Notes: generated from the sequence alone by a model not told the origin. A stretch of DNA of 64,000 bases from Leclercia sp. S52 (GCF_039727615.1 NZ_CP152474.1:310001-374000); one strand, 5' to 3'; positions 50,453 to 60,927 are shown, counted from the stretch's first letter. Made by a program: numbers and translations.

Positions 50453-51825
50453 ATCTTAATACCGGACATTACTTACAAACGTTCACCCTGCTGACCCTCA
50501 TCTTCATCGGGCTGGTGCAGTACTTCACCGGTGAACTGACGGTGCTGTGGCTCCCCTTCTTCATGACCATGCTGATGACCGGTTTCCTGGTGCTGCAGAC
50601 CCGTTATGAACCCGTGCGGCTGGATGCTCAGGAAGCCATTGTTCTGACGCTGTATCTCTCCTTTATCGTGCTGGCGGGTATTTCGACCCTGTTTCAGGGC
50701 GGGGCGTTGATTACCCTTATCGGGTTCAAGAATGAGATAGCGCTGTCGCTGGTGATGCTCTGCCTGCTGCTGGGGTTCTGCCGGGAATCACAGATCTATC
50801 AGGTGACGCGTGGCCTGTACTGGATTTTTTATATCCAGTTCCCGGTAGCGCTGTACCAGCTTATCTTTGTCGTACCGCAACGCGTGGCGTTGCGCGGCGA
50901 AGAGGAAAAATGGGACTCCGTGGTGGGGACATTCGGCGGCGACCCGATGGGCGGGGGTAACACCGCCGCGATGGGGTTGTTCTGTCTGCTGATCATGCTG
51001 CTAAAAGTCTCGGAGTATAAGCATGGGCTGACCAGCTTTAAAAACATGGCGCTGCATATCATGCTGGGTTTTGTGATGTGCATTATCGGTGAAGTGAAGT
51101 TCGTGATCCTGCTGTCGCCGCTGCTGCTGGCCTGGGTGTGGATTATGCCCTCCTGGGTCAAGGAGGCGAGTAAGGTCAACTTAGCCGTGCTGCTCTCCAT
51201 TGTGGTGGCGATGGTGCTGCTCATCGGGCTGGCCATCGTCATCCTGGCCTACAGCTATACGGCAGCCTATGGCATCGACATGTCGGAAAACCCGTTCACC
51301 GTCTTCTTTGACTCCCTGAGCTATATTTTTGACCCGAACTTCATCCTGCCTGGCGGGGAGATAGGACGTTTCACCACCCTGACGTTCTGGTTACAGCATA
51401 ACGATCTGTCGGGCTTGCCGGGCACGCTGTTCGGCTACGGGCTGAATGCCACCAACAGCGGTAGCTTCCTCTCCCCGGGCTTCCTGAACCAGGTCTACAA
51501 CCTGACCCTCGATAGTACCGCCCTGAGTATGCTGTTATGGGAGGTGGGTCTGGTGGGAACCCTCATCTTTATCGGGCTGTTTATTTATATTCTGAAGGTG
51601 GTTCAGCCTGAACCGCTGTTGTCGATTGACCAGATTGATAAGCAGGATCTCCAGCTCCTGAGCTTTGCGCCGGCCTTTAATGTGTTTTCAATCGCCTGTC
51701 TGCTCAGTATTCCCTACAGCCAGATCCTGATGATCGTGCCCATGCTGCAATTCCTGTTCTATTTATCTTTAGGTTCCAGCTTAATTATTCGCCGGACCGT
51801 ACGCCGTTATACGGGGCTCTATTGA
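50449..51825 (+). CDS. Wzy-like polysaccharide polymerase
   Basis: This is a 458-residue, highly hydrophobic protein with about 10-12 membrane segments and a large periplasmic loop with GGEIGRFTTLTFWLQ (near residue 300), as in Wzy O-antigen/EPS polymerases. It would join lipid-linked units into a chain. Assignment rests on topology and on its place next to the flippase; sequence of this class is poorly conserved. Confidence 0.72.
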   Translation: MNLNTGHYLQTFTLLTLIFIGLVQYFTGELTVLWLPFFMTMLMTGFLVLQTRYEPVRLDAQEAIVLTLYLSFIVLAGISTLFQGGALITLIGFKNEIALSLVMLCLLLGFCRESQIYQVTRGLYWIFYIQFPVALYQLIFVVPQRVALRGEEEKWDSVVGTFGGDPMGGGNTAAMGLFCLLIMLLKVSEYKHGLTSFKNMALHIMLGFVMCIIGEVKFVILLSPLLLAWVWIMPSWVKEASKVNLAVLLSIVVAMVLLIGLAIVILAYSYTAAYGIDMSENPFTVFFDSLSYIFDPNFILPGGEIGRFTTLTFWLQHNDLSGLPGTLFGYGLNATNSGSFLSPGFLNQVYNLTLDSTALSMLLWEVGLVGTLIFIGLFIYILKVVQPEPLLSIDQIDKQDLQLLSFAPAFNVFSIACLLSIPYSQILMIVPMLQFLFYLSLGSSLIIRRTVRRYTGLY

Positions 51826-52820
51826 TGTATAAACCGTTTATTACTGTAAGTATCAAGACCTTTAACGAAGCCGAATGTATTGAAAAAACCATCGACAGCA
51901 TTCGCAGCCAGATCGGTGAATATCCGCATAAGATTATTGTTGCTGATAGTCTGTCAACGGATAACACCCAGCAGCTGGCCAGCGATAAAGGGGTGGTAGT
52001 GGTGTCGTTAACCGAACCGGCAGACCGCTGCTGCGGCGTCGGACATCAGCTGGGCTACCTTCACAGCGAAGGGGAGTTCATTCTGCTGATGGATGGCGAT
52101 ATGGAGCTGGAGCCCGGTTTTATCGATCATGCGGTGGCGTTTCTGCAGAGCAACCCGACGTACGCGGGCGTAGCCGGTACGGTGGAGATGGATGGCGCCT
52201 CAAACTATGAATTTACCTCCCGCAAGCAGCGCATCAATAAAATCTACCCGCTGGGCGACAGCGACCATCTGGGCGGCGGCGGCCTGTACCGTCTGTCAGC
52301 GATTGCCGATATCGGCTACCTGACCAACCGCAGCCTGCACGCCTATGAAGAGGCGGAGTTAGGCATTCGCCTGCTGGCCGCAGGCTATAAGCTGCATCGC
52401 CTGAACGTGCCCTATTTCCGGCATACCTCCTATACGATGCCGACCTTCCGGATGCTGCGCTATCGCTGGAAGAGCGGCTTCCATCAGGCGCCCGGTGAAC
52501 TGCTGCGCAGCGCCTGGGGTAAACCCTGGTTCCGCGATGCGCTGATGCTGGTGAAAAACGAAGTGATCTTTGCGAGTTATATCATCCTCGTGCTGATTGC
52601 GTTCTTTACCTTCGACGTCAGCCTGATTGATATCGCCCTGCTGCCGCTGCTGGCCTTTATCCTGCTAAAAACCATTCAGAACCGCTCATTAAAAAACGGC
52701 CTGAACAGTGTGATCAACCTTGCCGTACTCTCTGCCGGGCTGGTGAAAGGTCTTTTCCACCCGCAGCGCGATCCCCGGATTCCGCCGGACAATAAAGTTA
52801 TTCATGAACAGGTAGAGTAA
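51825..52820 (+). CDS. Family 2 glycosyltransferase
   Basis: The 331-residue GT-A enzyme has the opening strand (YKPFITVSIKTFNEAECIEK), the nucleotide-binding DSLSTDNT and the metal-binding DGDMEL (near residue 92). C-terminal hydrophobic segments (residues 245-290) suggest attachment to the membrane. It would add one sugar to the repeat unit. The ATG at 51825 overlaps the preceding stop (TGATG) and was preferred over the TTG codon just before it. Confidence 0.88.
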   Translation: MYKPFITVSIKTFNEAECIEKTIDSIRSQIGEYPHKIIVADSLSTDNTQQLASDKGVVVVSLTEPADRCCGVGHQLGYLHSEGEFILLMDGDMELEPGFIDHAVAFLQSNPTYAGVAGTVEMDGASNYEFTSRKQRINKIYPLGDSDHLGGGGLYRLSAIADIGYLTNRSLHAYEEAELGIRLLAAGYKLHRLNVPYFRHTSYTMPTFRMLRYRWKSGFHQAPGELLRSAWGKPWFRDALMLVKNEVIFASYIILVLIAFFTFDVSLIDIALLPLLAFILLKTIQNRSLKNGLNSVINLAVLSAGLVKGLFHPQRDPRIPPDNKVIHEQVE

Positions 52821-54031
52821 TGAAAGTCTTACTGGTGAATAAGTTCTTCTTTATCAAGGGAGGAGCGGAGACGGTCTATTTTCAGGAACGCCATATGCTG
52901 AAAGAGGCCGGCGTGGAGGTGATCGACTTCTCCATGCAGCATGAGAAGAACTTTCCGTCTGACTATGCCGACTACTTCGTCAGCAATGTCGATTATCACA
53001 AAGAGGGTGGATTGCTGGCGGGGGTGAAGACCGCCATCAGCTTTATTCACAACCGGGAGGCCTGTAAAAAAATGCAGGCGCTGCTGGAGCAGACGCGCCC
53101 GGAGATCGTCCATTTCCACAACATCTATCACCAGCTGACGCCGGCCCTGATCAAGGTCGCCCGGGATTTCGGCTGTAAGACCGTCTTAACCGCCCACGAC
53201 TATAAGATTATGTGCCCGTCGTACTCGATGCTGCGTGACGGCAAGGTGTGCGATGCCTGCGTTACGGGCAGCGTGTTTAATGCGTTTCGCTATCGCTGCC
53301 AGGAGGGCTCGGCGTTGAAGAGCCTGCTGCTGTCATTAGAGGCGACCTGGCAGTACATCGCCCAGAATTATCAGGCGCTGGACGTGATTGTCTCCCCGAG
53401 CGAGTTTCTGCGTAACGAGCTGAAACGCTCCCTGCCGGACTCCCGCATCGATGTGATTGTGAACGGTATCGACGACAGCCACACGCCGGAGGCGGGTGCG
53501 GATCAGGGTTATCTGCTGTACGTCGGGCGTCTGAGCCGGGAGAAAGGGGTTCCCACCCTGACCCGGGCGCACCAGTTAATGCGCAATAAAATGCCGTTAA
53601 AAATCGTCGGCCACGGGCCACTGTATGACGAGATGGTGGTGGACTTCCCCAATGCGGAGTTCCTTGGCTATGTGCAGCAGGGTCCGGCGCTGGATGCGCT
53701 GATTCAGAACGCGCGGGCCGTGGTGCTGCCGTCAGAGTGTTATGAAAACTGCTCCATGTCGGTGCTGGAGGCGATGTCGTTCGCCCGGGCAGTGGTGGGG
53801 GCCCGCATTGGCGGGATCCCGGAGCAGGTACGTCACGGTGTGGAAGGATTGCTGTTCGAACCTGGCAACGCTCAGGATCTGGCCGATGCGCTGGACGTGA
53901 TGGCGGAAAACCCGGAGCAGGCCCATGAGATGGGGCTGAAAGGCCGGGTACGGCTTTGCCAGAAATACTCACTGCGCAAGCACATGGAAACGTTGCAGTC
54001 GCTCTATCGCGAGCTGCTCGACAGGCCATAA
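52820..54031 (+). CDS. Family 4 glycosyltransferase
   Basis: The 403-residue retaining GT-B enzyme has an N-terminal acceptor domain (LLVNKFFFIKGGAETVYFQE) and a C-terminal GT4 domain with YVGRLSREKGVPTL and the E-x7-E motif at SECYENCSMSVLEAMSFARA. The start overlaps the previous stop by one base. A cluster of cysteines near residues 130-155 (CPSYSML, CDACV, RCQEG) is the type of metal-binding insert found in some GT4 enzymes. It would add one sugar to the growing repeat unit. Confidence 0.9.
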   Translation: MKVLLVNKFFFIKGGAETVYFQERHMLKEAGVEVIDFSMQHEKNFPSDYADYFVSNVDYHKEGGLLAGVKTAISFIHNREACKKMQALLEQTRPEIVHFHNIYHQLTPALIKVARDFGCKTVLTAHDYKIMCPSYSMLRDGKVCDACVTGSVFNAFRYRCQEGSALKSLLLSLEATWQYIAQNYQALDVIVSPSEFLRNELKRSLPDSRIDVIVNGIDDSHTPEAGADQGYLLYVGRLSREKGVPTLTRAHQLMRNKMPLKIVGHGPLYDEMVVDFPNAEFLGYVQQGPALDALIQNARAVVLPSECYENCSMSVLEAMSFARAVVGARIGGIPEQVRHGVEGLLFEPGNAQDLADALDVMAENPEQAHEMGLKGRVRLCQKYSLRKHMETLQSLYRELLDRP

Positions 54032-54032
54032 C

Positions 54033-55145
54033 ATGTCAAAAAAAATCACGGTATTGGGTACACGCGGCATCCCCGATGTATTAGGCGGCGTCGAAACCCA
54101 TTGTCAGAATCTGTACCCGGCTATCCGGCAGCAATATGACGTGGAGATTTGCGTGATTGCCCGGTCACCCTATGTTCCTTACCGGCGTTCGAGCTATAAA
54201 AACGTCGAGACGCTGGCGCTCTGGGCGCCGAAAAAACGCAGTTTCGAAGCCATTGTGCACTCTGTTATTGCGGCGTTGAGGACATTCGTTGACCGATCCG
54301 ATATTGTGCATGTTCACGCCATCGGACCCGGCCTCGTGGTACCGCTGTTACGCCTGTTGGGTAAACGCGTGGTCTTTACCCATCATGGACCGGACTACGA
54401 GCGCCAGAAGTGGGGCAGGATGGCGAAAAAAATTCTGATGCTCGGCGAGAAAGTGGCGGTGAAGTATGCCAACGAAGTGATTGTGATCTCTGAGGTCATC
54501 AATCAGCTGATCCAGCAGAAATACCATCGCTACAATGCGCACCTGGTTTATAACGGTGTTAACGTGCCGGAGAAGCTGGCTGACGAGACGATCGACAGGA
54601 TCCTCGGGCGTTATGAGCTGCATGCCGGGCGTTATATCGTAATGGTCGGTCGGTTCGTTGAAGAGAAGGGGATGCACGATGCGATCGCCGCTTACAAGCG
54701 ATCGGGCCTGACCCTGCCGCTGGTATTGGTCGGGGATGCGGATCATGACACGGAGTACAGCATACACCTGAAACAGCTGGCGTTTCAGACGCCTGGCGTC
54801 GTCATGACCGGCTTTTTAAAAGGTGAGGAGCTGCAGGTCGTCTTCTCTCAGGCCTCGCTGTTTGTGATGCCTTCGTACCATGAGGGATTACCCATTGCGC
54901 TGCTGGAGGCGATGTCGTTTTCGCTGCCGGTGGTGGTGAGCGATATTTTGCCGAACCTTGAGGTCGGCTTACCGGCAGAGACCAGTTTTAAGCTGGGTGA
55001 TGTTGCTGATTTGGCAGATAAAATGTCCAGATGGGCGGACTCACCCCGGATTGATTACGGCGATTTTCTGCAGCGTTACAACTGGGATGAGATCGCCCGA
55101 AAGACCGTGTCCATTTACCATAGATTAGATAAAACAATAGGTTAA
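54033..55145 (+). CDS. Family 4 glycosyltransferase
   Basis: The 370-residue GT4 enzyme starts KITVLGTRGIPDVLGGVETH, a segment typical of the WcaC / rhamnosyl-type subgroup with the G-rich loop near the N-terminus. It has MVGRFVEEKGMHDAI (about 205-220) and the donor-binding MPSYHEGLPIALLEAMSFSL. It follows the previous gene by one base. Sugar specificity cannot be read from the sequence. Confidence 0.9.
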   Translation: MSKKITVLGTRGIPDVLGGVETHCQNLYPAIRQQYDVEICVIARSPYVPYRRSSYKNVETLALWAPKKRSFEAIVHSVIAALRTFVDRSDIVHVHAIGPGLVVPLLRLLGKRVVFTHHGPDYERQKWGRMAKKILMLGEKVAVKYANEVIVISEVINQLIQQKYHRYNAHLVYNGVNVPEKLADETIDRILGRYELHAGRYIVMVGRFVEEKGMHDAIAAYKRSGLTLPLVLVGDADHDTEYSIHLKQLAFQTPGVVMTGFLKGEELQVVFSQASLFVMPSYHEGLPIALLEAMSFSLPVVVSDILPNLEVGLPAETSFKLGDVADLADKMSRWADSPRIDYGDFLQRYNWDEIARKTVSIYHRLDKTIG

Positions 55146-55147
55146 AA

Positions 55148-55555
55148 TTGACCAGTAACACCAGAAACCCGATTGTTATCGATCGTTTTTATGAAGTGCT
55201 TGATAAGGACGTTAGCGCCCAGCTGACCCCGGAGCAAAAAGAGGAGATCGAGAGCGCTATCGTCTCGATTACTCTGGCATCGCGGCACCGGATCGATATC
55301 CGTAAAAGTTTTCCTTTCTTCGGCAAACGCCTCTATATGGTGTTCTTACTGGGACGGGATCTGCGCTCGCGCTCGCGCCCGGAGTCAAAGCTGTCGCGGA
55401 TCGTGGTGACGTTTCTTATCCTGTTCGCCACGCTGTTCCTGCTCTGTTGCGTGCTGCTGACGCTCTATATGATCAAGTCCGCGCTGGGAATCGACGTTTT
55501 CCAGCATTTCCACGTCGGGATTTGGGACTGGTGGCTCAACCTGAAATACCAGTGA
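55148..55555 (+). CDS. Unknown 135-residue single-span membrane protein of the EPS cluster
   Basis: No in-frame ATG is available near the start, so translation probably begins at TTG (55148), eight bases after AGG and two bases after the preceding stop. The protein has a soluble N-terminal half with [20 protein letters not shown] and one membrane segment near residues 78-103 ([19 protein letters not shown]), then a short periplasmic tail with four Trp or His residues. I do not recognise the family. Place in the operon implies a role in EPS assembly or its control. Confidence 0.72.
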   Translation: MTSNTRNPIVIDRFYEVLDKDVSAQLTPEQKEEIESAIVSITLASRHRIDIRKSFPFFGKRLYMVFLLGRDLRSRSRPESKLSRIVVTFLILFATLFLLCCVLLTLYMIKSALGIDVFQHFHVGIWDWWLNLKYQ

Positions 55556-55598
55556 CGAGCAGGTGCCGGATGACGGCACCTGTTTACCTTGCCGGGGC

Positions 55599-56617
55599 TC
55601 AGGCGTTGTAGCCCCCCGGGATTGTTCTTCTGCCAGTTCCAGGCGTCGCGCATCATCTCCTCCAGGTTGCGCGTGGCCTGCCATCCCAGCTGCTGGCGCG
55701 CCAGCGAGGAATCCGACCAGCACTCTGCCACGTCGCCGGAGCGTCTGCCGACAATCCGGTAGTTGATTTTGGTCTGCGCGGCTTTTTCAAAGGCCTTGAT
55801 CAGGTCCATCACCGAATAGCCCACCCCGGTACCGAGATTGATGGCCTTAAATGCCTCGCCGTCGTCTTTATGGTCCAGCGCGGCCAGGTGGCCGTGGGCA
55901 AGATCCATGACGTGAATATAGTCCCGCACGCCGGTGCCGTCCGGCGTCGGATAGTCATCACCAAAGACGGTCAGACACGCCAGCTTGCCGATGGCCACCT
56001 GAGAGATATAGGGCACCAGGTTATTCGGAATACCGTTCGGATCTTCCCCCCAGCCGCCCGGAGGGGTGCGCGCCAGCGGGATTGAAATAGCGCAGGCAGG
56101 TGATCCTGAAGTGCGGTTCGGCCACGGAGAAGTCACGTAAAATATGCTCTACCATCAGCTTGGAGGTACCGTACGGATTGGTGGTCCCGCCGGTGCGCGA
56201 CTGTTCGCTTAAAGGAACCGATTCGGGGTTGCCATATACCGTGGCCGATGAGCTGAAAATAAGGCTGTGCACCCCCGCACGCTGCATTTCATCCATCAGC
56301 ACCATGGTCCCGACGACATTATTTTCATAATAGGCGAGAGGCTTCGCAATGGACTCTGAAACGGATTTAAGACCGGCGAAGTGGATAACATCGGTAATGT
56401 TATGTTGTGTGAAAAGCGTTTTTAACGCGTCGCGATCCAGAATATCAGCGATGCAGACCACCGGCTGTTTGCCCGTTAATTCTGCGACCCGGATTAATGA
56501 CTCCTGTGAGGCATTAGAGAGGTTATCGATGACGACGACATCTTCACCTCTCTCCAGTAATGCCAGCACCGTATGTGAACCAATATAGCCTGCGCCACCT
56601 GTAACCAGAATTGCCAT
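55599..56617 (-). pseudogene. galE: UDP-glucose 4-epimerase GalE, frameshifted twice
   Basis: GalE interconverts UDP-glucose and UDP-galactose, supplying donor sugars. The Rossmann motif GGAGYIGS (residues 7-14), the SSATVYG segment and the catalytic YGTSK (Tyr149-type) are all seen. Two C6 runs break the frame: at 56046-56051, where five bases restore [16 protein letters not shown], and at 55612-55617, where five bases restore NNPGGYNA and a stop at 55599. The repaired protein has 338 residues, the exact E. coli length. The gene is on the opposite strand to the EPS genes. Most enterics also have a gal-operon galE, so this is probably an EPS-dedicated paralogue, or the only copy; that cannot be told here. 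Confidence 0.88.
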
Positions 56618-56738
56618 AATAAATCTCCCAAAAAGCCATCGCCGTCCGGCACCAGGAGGTGCCAGAGCAGAGATGCGCTTTCGTAGTGTTTTATTTTGCC
56701 GCTCTGGTTAGCGTAGTGTGAGTTCCCGATATTGTCAC

Positions 56739-57665
56739 TTAGTTAAACAGCCGCTTACGGTGGCTAACCATAATTTTATACGTCAGCTTTTTAAGCGTGG
56801 AGAGCAGGCTGAACGTCAGGTGTTTGGTATCGTAGACAATATAGTTGTCGGTAAAGTTTAAGGTGTGAATACCGTCACTGTTATTAATCGACGCGCTTAT
56901 TCTCCCCACCAGTTTCTCCTGATACTTATTCGGAGTCAGGCTGGTCAATTCTTTGATGAAGATGGATTTACCGTATACCTCAGGATTACACTCCTGGGTA
57001 AAGAGGTAGGTTTTGTTGTTGACCGAGTACGGCTTGCCGGCCCCGCGGAAATGCACGTTGCAGACATCGAGGTTCGGGGAGATCAGCTTCCAGTCGCCAA
57101 GAATGCCCTCTGAGGTGTGAATAACCAGCTCGTTATCCATGTTGGTTGAGACCAGATAGCTGACGCCATTCAACTCAAAAACCACGTTATCCGTGACGGC
57201 CATATCAGAGACCAGCACTTTGACCTTTTCCCAGCGTGCGGGGAAATCGACGGACTGGAACAGAATCACCTCTTTGCGTTCTGACGACTCCGGGATCATG
57301 AACAGTTTCCCGTCGAGCTGGAACAGGAACGGGAACGAGAGGTGACATTTTAAGTCATCAAATCCTTCCAGCTTCACGTCATCAATCTCTTCAAGATCTT
57401 TATTGAGGATGCGGCAGCGCAGCACCCCCTTCGAGTTAAGAAAGGAAAACGCTTCATAAAAAACATACAGCAGATCGTCTTTATCAATAATAAAAGGATC
57501 GGCCTGGAAGATATATTTTTTATCAAGCTGCTGTGCTTTGGAGTTTCTAAGGATATCCAACGTGTTTTCCGGGAAAACGTGCTGGCCATTGCTGTTAATG
57601 ACCATGATATCCCAGGACTCATGGAAGAACAGCTTTTTGATTATCCTGTTATTTTTATTAAACAT
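56739..57665 (-). CDS. Predicted beta-propeller (GH43-like fold) protein
   Basis: The 308-residue product, from the ATG at 57665 behind GCAGGA, contains repeated beta segments of the type YIFQADPFIIDKDDLLYVFY and GKLFMIPESSERKEV, PARWEKVKVL, NKTYLFTQE, the pattern of five-bladed propellers of glycoside hydrolase families 43/62/32 and of glycosyltransferase-associated propeller domains. There is no signal peptide at this start. An upstream extension of the frame looks non-coding. Composition is more AT-rich than in the plus-strand EPS genes. It is divergent from the DUF4832-like gene and probably acts on the polymer or its precursors (inference). Confidence 0.68.
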   Translation of the reverse strand: MFNKNNRIIKKLFFHESWDIMVINSNGQHVFPENTLDILRNSKAQQLDKKYIFQADPFIIDKDDLLYVFYEAFSFLNSKGVLRCRILNKDLEEIDDVKLEGFDDLKCHLSFPFLFQLDGKLFMIPESSERKEVILFQSVDFPARWEKVKVLVSDMAVTDNVVFELNGVSYLVSTNMDNELVIHTSEGILGDWKLISPNLDVCNVHFRGAGKPYSVNNKTYLFTQECNPEVYGKSIFIKELTSLTPNKYQEKLVGRISASINNSDGIHTLNFTDNYIVYDTKHLTFSLLSTLKKLTYKIMVSHRKRLFN

Positions 57666-57895
57666 TTTATCCTGCTTCTCAGAGGAAATATTAATAAATC
57701 CAGAATGTGCTGTCATAAACAGCACGAGGAAAAGCGGTACGTCATGTGTATAACAACCATATGACCAATGTTTCTTTAAATAAATAATGTAAAAGGGTGA
57801 GTCCGGGATATATCTTATGAAATAAAATGAGGTCATCTTTCGCGCGGGCTTGTCAGCCGCACCTATAATACTCGTTCCTGGGAAAAGGGGCATTG

Positions 57896-59320
57896 ATGCA
57901 TTTATACGATCTGCCATGCAAAAAAAATCGGTATTTGTTGTTGGTCGCCGGGGCGCTCGCGCTCTCATCGGGGTGGGCGAAGGCTGAGAGTACGGAACCA
58001 CTGCAAACGGTGAATCCTCCGGCCATCAGCGGACTGCTGGCCAACCCGGGCAATGGCGTGGCCCGTTTTCACAGTCAGGACTTAAGCATCGCGCAATATC
58101 CGGCGACGGGCCTTGAGTATCGTCGCTATTACTGGAGCGAAGTGGAACCGCGGGAAGGGCAGTACAATTTTGCGCTGGTGGATGAGGGGTTTGCCGCTGC
58201 GGCTGCGCATCAGCCGGCGATGAACGTTGGCCTGCGTTTTATGATCCTTGATGGGCCGGAGTCGGGCTCTGAGATCCCGCAGTGGCTGATCGATAAAGGG
58301 ATCAAAGGCACCTGGACGCCGGATCATAAGACCTTTGTCCCCGATCTGGACGATCCTGTCTATATTGCCTACGCCCAGCGCCTTATTCAGGCCTTTGGCG
58401 CGCGTTACAACAACAACCCGGAGCTGGCTTTTATCGATATCGGGATGGTGGGCTCGTGGGGGGAGTGGCATAACAGCAACTTCCCGACCCTGAAGCCTTT
58501 GCAGGAACGCTACCCACCCGAACAGCTCAACCGCTATGTCGACATGCACTTCAGTGCCTTCCCTGATACCCCCAAAATCATGCTGCTCAACGGCTATGAC
58601 TCAGTGGCCTATGCGGTCAGGAAAGGGGCAGGCTGGCGCGCAGACTGCTGGGGCGACTGGCGCAACTTTAGTCCCACCTGGAGTCATATGAGCAATGATT
58701 ATCCGGAGCGCATTGCGGCGGCCCAGACGGCCTGGTCGGGGTTTAATCAGGCATGGAAAAAAGCCCCCGTCAGCCTGGAGATTTGCGGCCACATGGCGGA
58801 ATGGCTGAGCGAGCAGAAGTATAGCCGGGAAGAGGTGCAGGCCACCTTTGACTGGGCCCTGGCGCAGCATGCCAGCACCCTGAACCTGAAATCCACCGAC
58901 GTGCCGCAGGCGTACCGGGATATCCTCGACAAGGCGCTGACAAAAATAGGGTACCGCTTCCGGGTGGTGTCCCTGACCCATCCGGCAAGCGCCCGCGCCG
59001 GGCAGGCCGTTGCACTCAACAGCGAATGGTCCAACGACGGCGTGGCGCCGATTTATTTGCGCTATACCCTCGCCTGGCGTTTACAGGACCTGGGCGGTAA
59101 CACGGTCGTGCAGGGCAACGCCGGAGATGATATCCGCCAGTGGCTGCCGGGCAGATCCAGCTCAACGTATCAGCTGGCCACCCCGCATAGCCTGACGGCA
59201 GGGCGCTACCAGCTGGACGTGGCGTTGGTGGATAAAAATGGTAAGGCGCGTATTCAGCTTGCTAACGAGGGGAAGCTGAGCGATGGCTGGTATCGGCTGT
59301 CGTCGGTGATGATTAGGTGA
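57896..59320 (+). CDS. Exported DUF4832-like (putative glycoside-hydrolase fold) protein
   Basis: The 474-residue product starts with a signal peptide (LLVAGALALSSGWAKAES). The body has TIM-barrel features: RRYYWSEVEPREGQYNFALV near residue 60, then IDIGMVGSWGEWHN near 180, with paired acidic and aromatic residues as in glycosidases; DUF4874/DUF4832 proteins share this layout. The last 100 residues form a beta-sandwich-like domain. A G6 run at 58459-58464 is intact here. It lies at the end of the EPS cluster and may trim or release the polymer in the periplasm or outside; activity is not shown. The ATG at 57896 follows AAGGGG. Confidence 0.75.
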   Translation: MHLYDLPCKKNRYLLLVAGALALSSGWAKAESTEPLQTVNPPAISGLLANPGNGVARFHSQDLSIAQYPATGLEYRRYYWSEVEPREGQYNFALVDEGFAAAAAHQPAMNVGLRFMILDGPESGSEIPQWLIDKGIKGTWTPDHKTFVPDLDDPVYIAYAQRLIQAFGARYNNNPELAFIDIGMVGSWGEWHNSNFPTLKPLQERYPPEQLNRYVDMHFSAFPDTPKIMLLNGYDSVAYAVRKGAGWRADCWGDWRNFSPTWSHMSNDYPERIAAAQTAWSGFNQAWKKAPVSLEICGHMAEWLSEQKYSREEVQATFDWALAQHASTLNLKSTDVPQAYRDILDKALTKIGYRFRVVSLTHPASARAGQAVALNSEWSNDGVAPIYLRYTLAWRLQDLGGNTVVQGNAGDDIRQWLPGRSSSTYQLATPHSLTAGRYQLDVALVDKNGKARIQLANEGKLSDGWYRLSSVMIR

Positions 59321-59329
59321 TGGGCGCTG

Positions 59330-59381
59330 AAAAGCAAGAATCCGCCTTTTGGGCGGGTTCTTTAAATAGTGGTTTCCGGGC
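59330..59381. repeat. Degenerate copy A of the tRNA-Phe 3' end plus terminator
   Basis: The segment AAAAGCAAGAATCCGCCTTTT, GGGCGGGTTCTTTAAATAGT and GGTTTCCGGGC repeats, with changes, the sequence at the end of the tRNA-Phe gene and its terminator (62269-62326). A further copy is at 62106. These would be remnants of attachment-site duplications bounding the island between them. Confidence 0.6.
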
Positions 59382-59490
59382 TTGTAAACATTCAAATACT
59401 CTGGTTCGTTTCCTTCTAATTTATCGTAATGACATCTGCGTTACGCGTGTTGTATACTTATTATCCACAGAAACAGAGGAGGACAACTCC

Positions 59491-60266
<776 letters not shown>

Positions 60267-60624
60267 TTGATATTATTTGGAACCAATAAGGTGGTGGCTT
60301 TATGAATCAAAATATCAATGATATATTTTTTCCAGCATGTCCGCTGTTTGAATCCATCATCTCTATTTTAATCATTACTGTAAAGTATAATAACCACGTA
60401 TAACCTCAAACATTATCTTAATACTTGAGGTCTGATTGCAATTCAAAATTCAAAGATTAATTTCATTTGGGGAAGAAGATTAGAAAAAAAGATCAAAAAG
60501 CTAATGGTATAGAAAATATAACACACAATAAATATCGGTGAGGTTTTTAAAACGGGTTTAAGTGATTTTCTATATTGCTCAACTAATCCCAGGTCAAATA
60601 ATCTGGCTTTCTTGGTGTCTCCTG
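60267..60624. other. AT-rich gene-free stretch in the tRNA-Phe island
   Basis: This 358-base region has no recognisable gene. A 33-codon frame from 60302 (MNQNINDIFFPACPLFESII...) follows AAGGTGG but has no known relatives and may be chance. The composition is clearly more AT-rich than the flanking chromosome. Confidence 0.4.
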
Positions 60625-60927
60625 TTAGGTTACTATCAATATCTTTTTTATGTCTTTTTCTATTTCATGAAAAGCTCTCTTGTCAGTCATATCCTGTCTG
60701 GAATTAAATACAAATATACATAATAACAAGATTGCCGCGATAACTTGAATTGATGGTATAGTTACACTCCAGCATCCTAGAGTTGAAATAAATAACCAGA
60801 TCCCTTGTGAATTAGCCTGAGTGCTAAATTCATCAATATGTTTACTATAATCTTTGATATGTTCTAATATAGCGTCATTTTTACATTGGTCCATACAGTT
60901 ATTTCCATTGTAGATATTTAAAATCAT
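60625..60927 (-). CDS. Small membrane protein of unknown function (island)
   Basis: The 100-residue frame encodes two hydrophobic segments (near residues 42-60 and 62-78: WLFISTLGCWSVTIPSIQVI, AAILLLCIFVF) with a charged N-terminal part (MILNIYNGNNCMDQ...). The C-terminal tail is charged (HEIEKDIKKILIVT). An alternative start is the Met at residue 12. It lies 48 bases after, and on the same strand as, the 83-residue gene, so they may be one transcript. No family is recognised. Confidence 0.5.
   Translation of the reverse strand: MILNIYNGNNCMDQCKNDAILEHIKDYSKHIDEFSTQANSQGIWLFISTLGCWSVTIPSIQVIAAILLLCIFVFNSRQDMTDKRAFHEIEKDIKKILIVT

Noticed and set aside
57666..58001. N-terminal extension of the propeller-like protein
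   Set aside because: The extension overlaps the divergent signal-peptide gene and its promoter and has no family resemblance; the ATG at 57665 has a ribosome-binding sequence.
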